IMG/VR virus record: IMGVR_UViG_3300009034_000102 | Span: 1 to 40,923 of that record | Source of the DNA: a virus | Direction: 5' to 3' (one strand) | DNA: 40,923 nucleotides | In this document: positions 6,596 to 13,074 of the stretch, one piece after another | Layout of the letters: each line of letters opens with the position of its first letter | Position numbering within the stretch: position 1 is the first letter of the stretch | Position numbers and translations under genes: made by a program | Notes under the pieces: generated by a model | The model's input: only the letters and a program-made list of their open reading frames with translations | Told to the model about the DNA's origin: nothing | Database searches by the model: none

Positions 6596-6948
6596 TCCTT
6601 GGCCTTCTTCTCGTTGCACCATTTATTGTCTGCTGTTCTATGAGACCACCAGAACTCATCGCCCTTGGTGCGCTTCTCAAAGGCGCAGCCGTGCTCCGTA
6701 CACCAGTGAGCGGGCTTGGCATCTTCGGGTGCTGGCGTGGTCTTCTCAGGATACACCGCCTTGCGGATTGCGGGGAGAGAATGCGGCTTGTAACCATTCT
6801 TTATCAGCCATTCCGTTGCCAACGGTATCCTTTTGAAAAAATTGGCTGCCTCTTCGTCTGAGCAGGGCACTGCCCGCACTGTGATTTGCCAATCGAATCC
6901 GTCTGCGTCTAGGCATCGTACATTGGCGCTATAAGGTGCTTCTTGCAT
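6592..6948 (-). CDS. Small phage protein with C-terminal Cys/His motif
   Basis: The N-terminal half of this 118-residue protein is a compact alpha/beta unit. The C-terminal half has HWCTEHGCAFEKRTKG followed by WWSHRTADNKWCNEK, a Cys/His set common in small phage proteins that could bind one zinc. Strong GAGGAGGAACC site. Function unknown. Confidence 0.7.
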   Translation of the reverse strand: MQEAPYSANVRCLDADGFDWQITVRAVPCSDEEAANFFKRIPLATEWLIKNGYKPHSLPAIRKAVYPEKTTPAPEDAKPAHWCTEHGCAFEKRTKGDEFWWSHRTADNKWCNEKKAKE

Positions 6949-6957
6949 GGTTCCTCC

Positions 6958-7152
6958 TCACTTATCTATAGGCAGACTCGGTGGTTCCCCCACGCCATAT
7001 CTGGAAACTAGCTCGTCGACCAGCCTGTCGCTTTCTGCCAGGACTTCCTCCATTGTGGCTCCTGTGCCTTCCACAGTGCAATCAAAGGTGAGAACTCCCT
7101 TGCTGGTCTGGCTCACATTGATGCGGTGTCTCCAAGACTTTTCAACTTCCAT
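6958..7152 (-). CDS. Conserved small phage protein (RHRINVSQTSKG type)
   Basis: The product is 64 residues from ATG 7152, behind AAGGAGGGATGAC. A two-strand N-terminus (WRHRINVSQTSKGVLTFDCT) is followed by a helix (MEEVLAESDRLVDELVSRYG). I recognise the general pattern from other phage genomes, where it is unannotated. No enzymatic residues seen. Confidence 0.68.
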   Translation of the reverse strand: MEVEKSWRHRINVSQTSKGVLTFDCTVEGTGATMEEVLAESDRLVDELVSRYGVGEPPSLPIDK

Positions 7153-7153
7153 G

Positions 7154-7384
7154 TCATCCCTCCTTGAAGGCTTGCCAGCAGGCATTGCAACTCTTTCGCT
7201 TCTTGGGCAAATATCTAGGTGCGTAATGCTCCTCACAGAATTCCTCGCCCCACTCCACATCCTTCTGGTGGGTCTTCTTGTCTTGGGCTTGGGCAACATT
7301 TCGTGCTCTCGCAATCTCCTGATGTTCTGCTTCGCCGCCAAGCGCATCTACGATTTCTGGATCCGTCAGCAGTCTCTCGCTCAT
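7154..7384 (-). CDS. EWGxExC...CNxCWQAF zinc-motif protein, second copy
   Basis: The 76-residue product ends VEWGEEFCEEHYAPRY, a lysine-rich stretch and CNACWQAFKEG, aligning with the end of 3008-3265. The N-termini do not match. ATG 7384 has AGAGGAAACAGGC upstream and overlaps the preceding stop as ATGA. Confidence 0.72.
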   Translation of the reverse strand: MSERLLTDPEIVDALGGEAEHQEIARARNVAQAQDKKTHQKDVEWGEEFCEEHYAPRYLPKKRKSCNACWQAFKEG

Positions 7385-7566
7385 GCCTGTTTCCTCTCGG
7401 CCAATTTCCGCTTGCAAGCCGCACAGTTATCGGGACTATCATCGTTCCCTTTTTCTAGTTCGGGATTTCCGACCAAAGCCCAGCGCCGGCACAAACTCCG
7501 AGGACCAACAAAATAGTGCCACTTCCTTGAATTTATCAGCCATGTCCAGCCTTCCTGTTCGCTCAT
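7381..7566 (-). CDS. Small Trp/Cys protein (CAACKRKLAE type)
   Basis: The 61-residue product shows W, KWHYF, LCRRWAL and NCAACKRKLAE in order, giving a probable three- or four-Cys zinc site. Start overlaps the upstream stop as ATGA. Unknown function. Confidence 0.66.
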   Translation of the reverse strand: MSEQEGWTWLINSRKWHYFVGPRSLCRRWALVGNPELEKGNDDSPDNCAACKRKLAERKQA

Positions 7567-7742
7567 GCCTTCACCTTCTCTTTGGCCTCAGCCTCCGCAC
7601 ACGAGTTATTGAAGGCCGCCTTGCTCAGAAACACCTGTTTCCTATGCTTCGCACACCAAGCTCGCCACGCCATGCCCTCTATGCGCTCGCAGAAGCGGCA
7701 ATCACGGCAGTAAACCTTATCGCCCACGTACCATCTCCTCAT
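7563..7742 (-). CDS. Cysteine-rich mini-protein
   Basis: YCRDCRFCE and WCAKH near the middle give four to five possible metal ligands in 59 residues. ATG 7742 (GGAG eight bases upstream) is preferred to ATG 7763, which lacks a good site. It overlaps the end of the 54-residue gene before it by 26 bases. Confidence 0.6.
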   Translation of the reverse strand: MRRWYVGDKVYCRDCRFCERIEGMAWRAWCAKHRKQVFLSKAAFNNSCAEAEAKEKVKA

Positions 7743-7881
7743 AAACTTGCTCCGCCGTTTCATCTTGCCAGCGGTCTTCTGCTATTCTCTGTTGGCAATC
7801 TCGGCATAGCCCCTTGTCCGTCTCGTCCCTGTCCACCAGTTGGTTCTGACATCCTTTGCAGTAGAGCTTGGGATACATCAT
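7717..7881 (-). CDS. Zinc-ribbon mini-protein
   Basis: A 53-54-residue product has CKGC near residue 8 and CRDC 18 residues later, a standard ribbon. Tandem ATGs at 7881 and 7878: the first makes an ATGA overlap with the upstream stop, the second has the better distance from GAGGAGG. Confidence 0.62.
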   Translation of the reverse strand: MMYPKLYCKGCQNQLVDRDETDKGLCRDCQQRIAEDRWQDETAEQVYEEMVRGR

Positions 7882-8027
7882 GCCTCCTCATGGCGCATGC
7901 AGTCGGGATCAGGCAAATCATCACCTCTCAGCTCGTAGGTACATCCCTCCTCGTCATCCCACCACCTGCAAGTTACACAATACTCCCTCCAGAACTTCGC
8001 ATACCTGATGAACTTTGGTATTTCCAT
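7878..8027 (-). CDS. 49-residue cysteine-containing protein
   Basis: The start follows GGGAGGCGTT. CVTCRWWDDEEGC and a C-terminal DCMRHEE offer four Cys plus a His, so a metal-binding fold is plausible. It ends at an ATGA overlap, which supports it as a real gene despite its size. Confidence 0.6.
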   Translation of the reverse strand: MEIPKFIRYAKFWREYCVTCRWWDDEEGCTYELRGDDLPDPDCMRHEEA

Positions 8028-8037
8028 AACGCCTCCC

Positions 8038-8244
8038 TTAGAACCAACTTGGTATCGGCCTTACTTCTCGTTTCTCTGGGCAGTAGCGACATGCCTGCCT
8101 GTCCCCAGCCATGTTTATCACCCAGAAGTGAACTCCACCCTTCGAGCATCGGTGCCTTCCCAGCCTCTTATAGCGGCGATCAGCCCTCAAGACGACTGCC
8201 GACGGCAACGGCCCCATGTTTGGTCTCGCTTGCTTGTGCCTCAT
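8038..8244 (-). CDS. Small basic Cys/His protein
   Basis: The 68-residue frame from ATG 8244 (GAGAGGATT upstream) overlaps the preceding gene by 65 bases; starting at the internal ATG 8217 would reduce this. The core GRHRCSKGGVHFWVI ... CRYCPEK looks like a zinc knuckle. Start uncertain. Confidence 0.55.
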   Translation of the reverse strand: MRHKQARPNMGPLPSAVVLRADRRYKRLGRHRCSKGGVHFWVINMAGDRQACRYCPEKREVRPIPSWF

Positions 8245-8374
8245 AATCCTCTCTCATGCATTTGCCACATAATGCTTCGGCTATCTCAAACTTCCAGAAA
8301 AGCTCTCTCCCGCACCGAGCGCAAAGAAGTGCTGTAATGTCCAGCTCCGCCTTACCTATAACCAGCCTGTTCAT
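8180..8374 (-). CDS. Zinc-ribbon protein
   Basis: CARCGREL near residue 18 and CGKC about 17 residues later form a clear ribbon in a 64-residue product. GAGGAACCGAA precedes the ATG, which overlaps the upstream stop as ATGA. Unknown target. Confidence 0.68.
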   Translation of the reverse strand: MNRLVIGKAELDITALLCARCGRELFWKFEIAEALCGKCMREDYEAQASETKHGAVAVGSRLEG

Positions 8375-8703
8375 TTCGGTTCCTCAAAGCCGCAATCACA
8401 CGGGCCTGCTGGATATGCTGGCTCGTTATGGACAGCGCAATCGCTGCTATGGCAAGTGGGCACTTCCTTCACCCAGCCTGCATCCCGCATGTCCTGCTGG
8501 CAAAGGGCATAGCCAGCCGTGTATGCCTGATGGGGAGGCAGGGTAATAGCACTGATAGGTACATGCTCTGGCAACTCCGCCTCCCTATCCACCACCGCCA
8601 GCTCAGGGACGTAACAGAGCAGTAGTTCAAGAGTTAAAGAGTAGCCATAATTTTGTACCGCATCTTCTAGGTTGCTCTCTGCTCTATCCCTTGTCTCCGA
8701 CAT
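8371..8703 (-). CDS. Small phage protein with CDCG C-terminal motif
   Basis: The 110-residue product is helical up to residue 80, then ends CHSSDCAVHNEPAYPAGPCDCG, a motif found at the end of many small phage proteins. ATG 8703 follows AGGGGGGTATGAG, almost identical to the leader of the adjacent gene at 9086. Confidence 0.7.
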   Translation of the reverse strand: MSETRDRAESNLEDAVQNYGYSLTLELLLCYVPELAVVDREAELPEHVPISAITLPPHQAYTAGYALCQQDMRDAGWVKEVPTCHSSDCAVHNEPAYPAGPCDCGFEEPK

Positions 8704-8714
8704 CTCATACCCCC

Positions 8715-9086
8715 CTAATAAGGATTTGGAGAAGGGAACCGTATCGGCGGCTTCCCCTTCTTCCACTCTGCGTGATATAACTCATATAGCTTTAATCCTT
8801 CTGCGAGCTCGGGGATGGAGAGGATTTGTTTTATTGCTTCCTTGGCCTCTGGGCACAAGCCCCTTTTTTTACTGGCGATGGCCTGTCTCAGTAAGGGCAT
8901 AAATTCCTCAATTTCAAATGGTGAGCCACGCCACCCGTATTCACTAATGACATACCTGATAGCCTCATACATCTTTGGCGCTGCGGCACAGAGAGGGCAC
9001 TTCTGGACTCGTAATTGTATTGAACCCTCGGCAATAGAGCCGCTTATTGCGACAACGTGGCATTCACATTCTGGTGTATGTGCCAT
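8715..9086 (-). CDS. Small phage protein (CPLCAAAPKMYEAI type)
   Basis: The 123-residue product begins MAHTPECECHVV, then CPLCAAAPKMYEAIR, a phrase shared with widespread uncharacterised phage proteins. The remainder is helical. The plus-strand gene at 34250-34522 has a related AAAPEMLATLK segment. Function unknown. Confidence 0.7.
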   Translation of the reverse strand: MAHTPECECHVVAISGSIAEGSIQLRVQKCPLCAAAPKMYEAIRYVISEYGWRGSPFEIEEFMPLLRQAIASKKRGLCPEAKEAIKQILSIPELAEGLKLYELYHAEWKKGKPPIRFPSPNPY

Positions 9087-9087
9087 C

Positions 9088-9273
9088 TCATACCCCCTTA
9101 GCCGCTCGCTTGGGTTCGTGGATTTCTACATCCTGCCTCGGAATCCACATCTTGCCCTTGATAACCCTGACGAGGACATTGTGGCCGCCTCCATCCGCCG
9201 CCACCACGCCATAGATATACTGCCCTGCACCAACATACGCCCTCACGAGCTTCCCTGAAATATTTTTGGGCAT
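9088..9273 (-). CDS. Hypothetical small beta-barrel-like protein
   Basis: 61 residues with strands KLVRAYVGAGQYIYGVV, NVLVRVIKGKMWIP and DVEIHEP; the pattern suggests an SH3-like barrel. GGAGGAGAAGTAG precedes the ATG and the upstream stop abuts it. Confidence 0.62.
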   Translation of the reverse strand: MPKNISGKLVRAYVGAGQYIYGVVAADGGGHNVLVRVIKGKMWIPRQDVEIHEPKRAAKGV

Positions 9274-9432
9274 CTACTTCTCCTCCACTCTTGTCCAAGA
9301 GACAGTCAACGGCTTTCCCTCCAAAACCAACCTCACAGCCTCAGCCTTGGTATCAGCATCAATGGTCTCCGTCCACTTCTTGACAGTTCCCGTTAGAGCC
9401 TCATAGGCCGCTAGATGAACTACGCATTGCAT
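9274..9432 (-). CDS. 52-residue hypothetical protein
   Basis: Starts at a TGATG overlap with the HTH gene and ends one base before the next ATG, so it fills the gap exactly. A central helix DTKAEAVRLVLEG resembles small beta-alpha units that repeat through early phage genes. Unknown function. Confidence 0.58.
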   Translation of the reverse strand: MQCVVHLAAYEALTGTVKKWTETIDADTKAEAVRLVLEGKPLTVSWTRVEEK

Positions 9433-9704
9433 CACTTGCCTCGGAGGAAATCAATCACCAACAAATCGAACTTCCCATCAAACGCCCTCGCCCTCACGAT
9501 GCCCCGTAACAGCTTGAGGCCGATGGGCTGGTGGCCCCTTCTGGTTAAAGACCACAGAGGCTGCGACACGCCAACCAACTTCGCCATCTCCGAGTCCGAC
9601 CACCTCTCCTTTTGCTGGCGAGACATTAGGGCTTTCATAAGCTTGGCGTCAGTGCCGTTTAATGCGTTCATAGTTCCGTTGGCCCTGTTTTGTATCTGTG
9701 CCAT
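9432..9704 (-). CDS. HTH DNA-binding protein, first gene of leftward operon (Cro-like position)
   Basis: The 90-residue form beginning MAQIQNRANG contains a helix-turn-helix: WSDSEMAKLVGVSQPLWS, then RRG and a recognition-helix follow-up. It is transcribed divergently from the repressor and is the promoter-proximal gene, the position of Cro or an early activator in temperate phages. ATG 9704 has TTTAGGA upstream and lies downstream of the predicted transcription start. An ATG at 9743 overlaps the -10 box of that promoter and is less likely. Cro-like role is inferred from position only. Confidence 0.7.
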   Translation of the reverse strand: MAQIQNRANGTMNALNGTDAKLMKALMSRQQKERWSDSEMAKLVGVSQPLWSLTRRGHQPIGLKLLRGIVRARAFDGKFDLLVIDFLRGK

Positions 9705-9741
9705 GAATTTCCTAAAGACCCTCTGTGCTTGCGCTATTAAC

Positions 9742-9770
9742 ATATTAAAGCCCTCCCTCTCTGGTGTCAA
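9742..9770 (-). promoter_or_regulatory. Leftward early promoter, TTGACA-17-TAATAT
   Basis: On the minus strand TTGACA occupies 9770-9765 and TAATAT 9747-9742, with exactly 17 bases between. The start of transcription is expected near 9735, about 30 bases before the HTH gene's ATG 9704. Half-site O1 (9763-9773) covers the -35 box, so repressor binding there would block this promoter. Confidence 0.75.
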
Positions 9771-9826
9771 GGGTGCTCAGGGCAACTAGCAGCCACTCAG
9801 GACGGTTGAGGGATGCCCTTAACACC
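9763..9826. promoter_or_regulatory. Candidate repressor operators between divergent promoters
   Basis: Three related half-sites are visible: GGTGTCAAGGG at 9763-9773, GGTGCTCAGGGCA at 9772-9784, and its inverted partner TGCCCTTAACACC at 9814-9826 (11 of 13 positions match after inversion). They lie between the two promoters and the first overlaps the leftward -35 box. Assignment to the S24-type repressor is inferred. Confidence 0.5.
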
Positions 9827-9851
9827 AATAAGCCCCTTTTTCTTTGTTTTC

Positions 9852-9880
9852 TTGACATCTTAGGTTCTATCATTTAATCT
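9852..9880 (+). promoter_or_regulatory. Repressor maintenance promoter, possibly giving a leaderless mRNA
   Basis: TTGACA at 9852-9857 and TAATCT at 9875-9880 are 17 bases apart. The repressor ATG begins nine bases after the -10 box, so transcription would start at or within a few bases of the A of the ATG. AAGGAG abuts the ATG with no spacer and cannot act as a normal ribosome site. The -10 box is a weak match, as expected for a regulated promoter. Confidence 0.55.
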
Positions 9881-9889
9881 ATTAAGGAG

Positions 9890-10477
9890 ATGCCTTTCGG
9901 GTCACAACTACGACAAATCCGACTACGGCGTGGCCTTAGCCAAGAGCAGTTAGCCGAGGTTGCTGGTATATCACCTGGCTATATTAGCTTGTTGGAGACA
10001 GGCGAATCCCAGAACCCGTCCCATGACAAGGTGCAACGCTTGGCAAGCGCTCTCGGTGTGACCATAGACGAACTGTGGCAAGAGACTGCAAATCCCCGTC
10101 CTCTCAGCCTTCGTGAGCACATTGAGGGCCTTCGCTATGTCCTGCCCGTTGAGGTTCCTATCATTAGCTGTATCCCCTGCGGCGAGTTTTACCCCGAAGA
10201 TGGAGTGCCTGCGAACTATGTGTATATCGCCAAGGAGGATTTGGGAACCGTTCGCAACCCTTACGCATTGAAAGCGGTGGGGGAATCCCTTGCTGAGCTC
10301 GGGATTGAAGAGGGCGATGTCTTGATTGTTGACCCCGACGCCAGCAGCCTTGGGCCTGATAAGATATGTATTGTCCGCACTGAAGATGGCGTAGCAGCTC
10401 GGCGTTGCTCCAATATTCCGCCCGATGCAGAGATTCTTGGCCGGGTAATCCTGGTCAACCGTTGCAGGCGAGTCTAG
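9890..10477 (+). CDS. Phage repressor, HTH plus S24 peptidase-like domain
   Basis: 195 residues. Residues 5-65 form an XRE-family helix-turn-helix (LRRGLSQEQLAEVAGISPGY). Residues about 88-195 match the S24/LexA/UmuD fold: VEVPIISCIPCGEF holds a Cys97-Gly98 pair in the cleavage-site position, and AVGESLAELGIEEGDVLIVD supplies Ser133. Where LexA and UmuD have the catalytic Lys, this protein reads EDGVAARRCSN, with Arg171-Arg172. It should bind the operators upstream, hold lysogeny and be removed during the SOS response, unless the Lys-to-Arg change blocks self-cleavage. Divergent from the HTH gene at 9432-9704; the acetyltransferase gene follows 22 bases downstream. Confidence 0.88.
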   Translation: MPFGSQLRQIRLRRGLSQEQLAEVAGISPGYISLLETGESQNPSHDKVQRLASALGVTIDELWQETANPRPLSLREHIEGLRYVLPVEVPIISCIPCGEFYPEDGVPANYVYIAKEDLGTVRNPYALKAVGESLAELGIEEGDVLIVDPDASSLGPDKICIVRTEDGVAARRCSNIPPDAEILGRVILVNRCRRV

Positions 10478-10499
10478 TATTCGAATCGTAGGCATCACT

Positions 10500-11078
10500 A
10501 TGTTTTTGGAGACAGAGAAAATAGGCTTGAGACAACTTGAAAGAGAAGACTTGGCTCAAGCTCGGGATTGGCGAAACCAGCCCGAGATTCGGGAGAGAAC
10601 CCGAGAGTATGCGCCCCTGAATATGCTCAATCAGGAGAGGTGGTTCGAATCCTTGCTTGACAGGGCAAACATCATGTTCGCAATAGTATCTAGGGAGACA
10701 AGTCCACCTCGGCTTATCGGTGTATGTGGTTTGGCGCATATTGACCGACAAAATAGGAATGCTGAGTTCTCCTACTACATAGGTGATGTGGAATCGAGAG
10801 GCAGGGGTTATGGCCGCCATGTGGCGTACCTGCTCTTCGAATATGGCTTTGGGGAGCTGGGGCTGCACAGGATATGGGGTGAGGTCTACGGGATTGCTGG
10901 GGATATTCTGGAGATAGACAAGAAGCTCGGCTTCAAGGTGAATGGGACATTGAGAGAAACTTATTTTTGCAAAGGAAAATACTGGAACAGTTGGATAGTC
11001 TCCGTCTTGGACAGCGAATGGTTCGCTGTGAGAGAAAGTTATTTGGCAAAAGAGTCGACTGTCTCCAAGAAAGCCTAG
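10500..11078 (+). CDS. GNAT-family N-acetyltransferase, probable lysogenic cargo
   Basis: 192 residues with the RimJ/RimL-like GNAT layout: N-terminal TEKIGLRQLEREDLAQARDWRN, the strand-loop SYYIGDVESRGRGYGRHVAYLL carrying the acetyl-CoA pyrophosphate loop (RGRGYG near residue 100), and LGLHRIWGEVYGIAGDILEIDKKLGFKVNG toward the end. It would transfer an acetyl group from acetyl-CoA to an amine; the substrate cannot be told. It follows the repressor in the same direction and has only a poor ribosome site, so it is probably expressed from the repressor transcript in the lysogen. Confidence 0.86.
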   Translation: MFLETEKIGLRQLEREDLAQARDWRNQPEIRERTREYAPLNMLNQERWFESLLDRANIMFAIVSRETSPPRLIGVCGLAHIDRQNRNAEFSYYIGDVESRGRGYGRHVAYLLFEYGFGELGLHRIWGEVYGIAGDILEIDKKLGFKVNGTLRETYFCKGKYWNSWIVSVLDSEWFAVRESYLAKESTVSKKA

Positions 11079-11092
11079 CACTATTTCCCTTC

Positions 11093-11287
11093 CTAATTCA
11101 GGCATATCGGGATGAGGATTTCGACATCGCCGGCGGGATCGAGCTCCAGCTCTGAGTTGTCCCAACGGCCCCGCAGCGCCCTAGTGTTTCCACGGCTATC
11201 CAGCAGTTCCAGAACTGAGAGATACCTTGCATTCAGCGCCATGATTTGCTCAATCCTCTTGACCATGCCGATTTCACTGAGTTTCAT
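11093..11287 (-). CDS. Hypothetical 64-residue protein
   Basis: Begins MKLSEIGMVKRIEQIMALNA after AAAGGAGGGGAT. N-terminal helix, then RGNTRALRGRWDNSELELD and a hydrophobic end VEILIPICLN. Convergent with the acetyltransferase gene. Unknown function. Confidence 0.58.
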   Translation of the reverse strand: MKLSEIGMVKRIEQIMALNARYLSVLELLDSRGNTRALRGRWDNSELELDPAGDVEILIPICLN

Positions 11288-11336
11288 ATCCCCTCCTTTT
11301 ACTAGAATGCCCGTCTCAGCGCCGAAACGGCGTTTT

Positions 11337-11603
11337 CTAGCTTCGACTCTTTTCACGAATTATCGGCAGCAGTGTGTCAGGGTGTCGCACGGGGAAATGC
11401 TTGCGCAGCAGTATTCGGCGAGTATCGTACCCCACTCGTTTCCATTGCCCCCGCAACCTCCTATCCTCTCGAAGTTTCGAGGCAATATAGAGCCACTCTG
11501 TTGCATCTACTGCCCCAGCCCAATGGGGAATCAGGAGCTTGCGCTGGTACATCTCCAGCAAGAGGCTGCCAGCATACCGCTCTTCCAGAGTTTCAGTTGC
11601 CAT
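11337..11603 (-). CDS. Hypothetical 88-residue protein
   Basis: Starts MATETLEERYAGSLLLEMYQ behind GGAGGAAAG. Basic C-terminal half (TRRILLRKHFPVRHPDT). It lies just downstream of an intrinsic terminator (11617-11636), so it needs its own promoter or terminator read-through. No family recognised. Confidence 0.6.
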   Translation of the reverse strand: MATETLEERYAGSLLLEMYQRKLLIPHWAGAVDATEWLYIASKLREDRRLRGQWKRVGYDTRRILLRKHFPVRHPDTLLPIIREKSRS

Positions 11604-11616
11604 CTTTCCTCCAAAT

Positions 11617-11636
11617 AAAAAAGCCCCCTTGGGGGC
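11617..11636 (-). terminator. Leftward intrinsic terminator
   Basis: On the minus strand GCCCCC-AA-GGGGGC (11636-11623) is followed by six T residues (11622-11617). It would stop leftward transcription entering from beneath the integrase gene, separating the late/accessory transcript from the lysogeny region. The loop is very short, so the functional stem is probably four base pairs. Confidence 0.65.
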
Positions 11637-11836
11637 CGATTACACAGAAAGGGGGTAGGGGAAGCTAAACAGGGGGGATAACCCTATCCGAAGCTAGCGA
11701 GGACAACAAGTGATCATCTTCCCTGCTAGAATACGGTTTATGACACGCTTCCCAATTCAAAATGCTACTTTCCAATCTATTTTCTGGCCTCCGAGGGAAT
11801 ATAACCAGTTGGCGAAAACAGGCAGGGCAGGTTGCG

Positions 11837-12757
11837 ATGAGGCAAGATAACTCTCTTACTCTTGAGCAGGTCTTTGTGCTCTATGGTCAGACGCTCTATA
11901 TTGAGGGGAAATCGCACTATACGATTGAGAGATTCTATTGTAAACATATCACCAACTTTGCAAAGTTCGTCGGAGCTAGCATACCCATCAATCAAATTAG
12001 CACTAACCTCTTACGTAACTTCCTCTCCGAACTCGCGAGCGGGCGTATAACCAACCACCCTGGTGGGCCAGCACGCAACCATGCTTACCATAGGACTTTC
12101 CGAGCCTTCTTCAACTGGATGGTCAGAGAGGGCTATCTTGAGAAAAGCCCCATGACCAACATAAGGCCGCCCAAGCTGCCAAAGATGATGATTGTTGTTT
12201 TCGCCAATGAGGATATTGCTACTCTGCTGAGATGCTGTAACGGCAGGTCGTTTATAGACGTACGGAATAAGGCTATCGTGCTTGTGTTGCTGGATTCGGG
12301 ATTGCGGGAGAGTGAATTCCTTGCCATGAAGCCTGAAGATATAGAGATGGATAACGGCGAGATAAAAGTTTGGGGAAAGGGCAGCAAGGAAAGAGTAGTG
12401 CGGATTGGCAGCAAGGCACGCAAAGCCTTGCTGCGATACTGGTCTGTCAGGGGTAGTGAAAAGGGGGCATTGTGGTTGTCTGCTGACGGCAAGCCCATCA
12501 CTGACTCTGGGTTGTACAAGGTATTCCAAAGACTCGGGAAGGCTGCTGGTATACATAGTGTACGCTGTTCTCCTCATACCTGTCGCCATACGTGGGCTAC
12601 TCGTCTGCTAGACGGCGGCGCAAATATTCGGGATCTCCAAACTCTTGGGGGCTGGGCCACGTTGGAGATGGTTTTGCGCTATGCCCAGAAGCGGGATTCT
12701 GCTGTTGCTCTTCGTGCTCACGAGAAGTATTCTCCGATGGACAGGCTGCTGAGGTAA
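11837..12757 (+). CDS. int: Tyrosine recombinase / phage integrase
   Basis: From ATG 11837 the product is 306 residues (an upstream ATG at 11762 would give 331). A SAM-like core-binding domain (SLTLEQVFVLYGQTLYIEGKS) is followed by the catalytic domain: Arg in SGLRESE (157), Lys in WGKGSKER, HTCRH (His247, Arg250), Trp273 in GGWATLE where many relatives have His, and the nucleophile Tyr282 in VLRYAQ. All residues needed for XerD-like integration are present. It defines the phage as temperate. The gene stands alone on the plus strand next to the repressor block; no attP core could be identified by eye. Confidence 0.93.
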   Translation: MRQDNSLTLEQVFVLYGQTLYIEGKSHYTIERFYCKHITNFAKFVGASIPINQISTNLLRNFLSELASGRITNHPGGPARNHAYHRTFRAFFNWMVREGYLEKSPMTNIRPPKLPKMMIVVFANEDIATLLRCCNGRSFIDVRNKAIVLVLLDSGLRESEFLAMKPEDIEMDNGEIKVWGKGSKERVVRIGSKARKALLRYWSVRGSEKGALWLSADGKPITDSGLYKVFQRLGKAAGIHSVRCSPHTCRHTWATRLLDGGANIRDLQTLGGWATLEMVLRYAQKRDSAVALRAHEKYSPMDRLLR

Positions 12758-12771
12758 TCTCCTCATGGAGT

Positions 12772-12803
12772 ATGCTAAAAAACTGAGCACATGCGCTTAG
12801 CAT
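12772..12803. repeat. 7-bp inverted repeat downstream of integrase
   Basis: ATGCTAA (12772-12778) is repeated inverted as TTAGCAT (12797-12803) across an 18-base loop. It lies in the 84-base gap between the integrase stop and the convergent gene at 12842. It may be a weak bidirectional terminator or part of an attachment site; neither is shown. Confidence 0.35.
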
Positions 12804-12841
12804 CTCTTCTAGGGCTTTGTAGAAGTCAGGATGGCCTGCCA

Positions 12842-13072
12842 CTAACTAACAATCCTCGCATCGTTGTAATAGCCGCCCCTAAAGGGGATAAGCTTTACCT
12901 TCTTGATGCGGCGTGCGGGATACCATACTAGGCAACGCTCCTTACCCGTGCCCTCAACGCCACGATAGCCTTCCTGCGTAATATAGTAGGCATGTTCTCG
13001 TGCCGCTTGCTCGGTACGCACCTTGTAGGCGATAATGTTGCCATCATCGAAATAGATTTTGACCTCTACCAT
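12842..13072 (-). CDS. Hypothetical small beta-rich protein
   Basis: 76 residues from ATG 13072 (GGGAGGTAGAA upstream): MVEVKIYFDDGNIIAYKVRTEQAAREHAYYITQEGY then a basic strand region ARRIKKVKLIPF. A ferredoxin-like alpha/beta fold is possible. Last gene of the leftward accessory run. Unknown function. Confidence 0.62.
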   Translation of the reverse strand: MVEVKIYFDDGNIIAYKVRTEQAAREHAYYITQEGYRGVEGTGKERCLVWYPARRIKKVKLIPFRGGYYNDARIVS

Positions 13073-13074
13073 TT

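Noticed and set aside
7383-8246. 287-codon open frame on the plus strand
   Set aside because: It lies opposite six small minus-strand genes that have ribosome sites, ATGA overlaps and CxxC motifs; the plus frame has no such support and its sequence is low-quality Pro/Ser/Arg-rich.
10455-11165. 236-codon open frame opposite the acetyltransferase
   Set aside because: The plus-strand GNAT gene has clear family motifs over its full length; the antisense frame has none.
12597-12842. Possible leftward gene overlapping the integrase end
   Set aside because: Only its first 28 codons lie outside the integrase and it would start at GTG without a proper ribosome site, so it was not listed as a gene.
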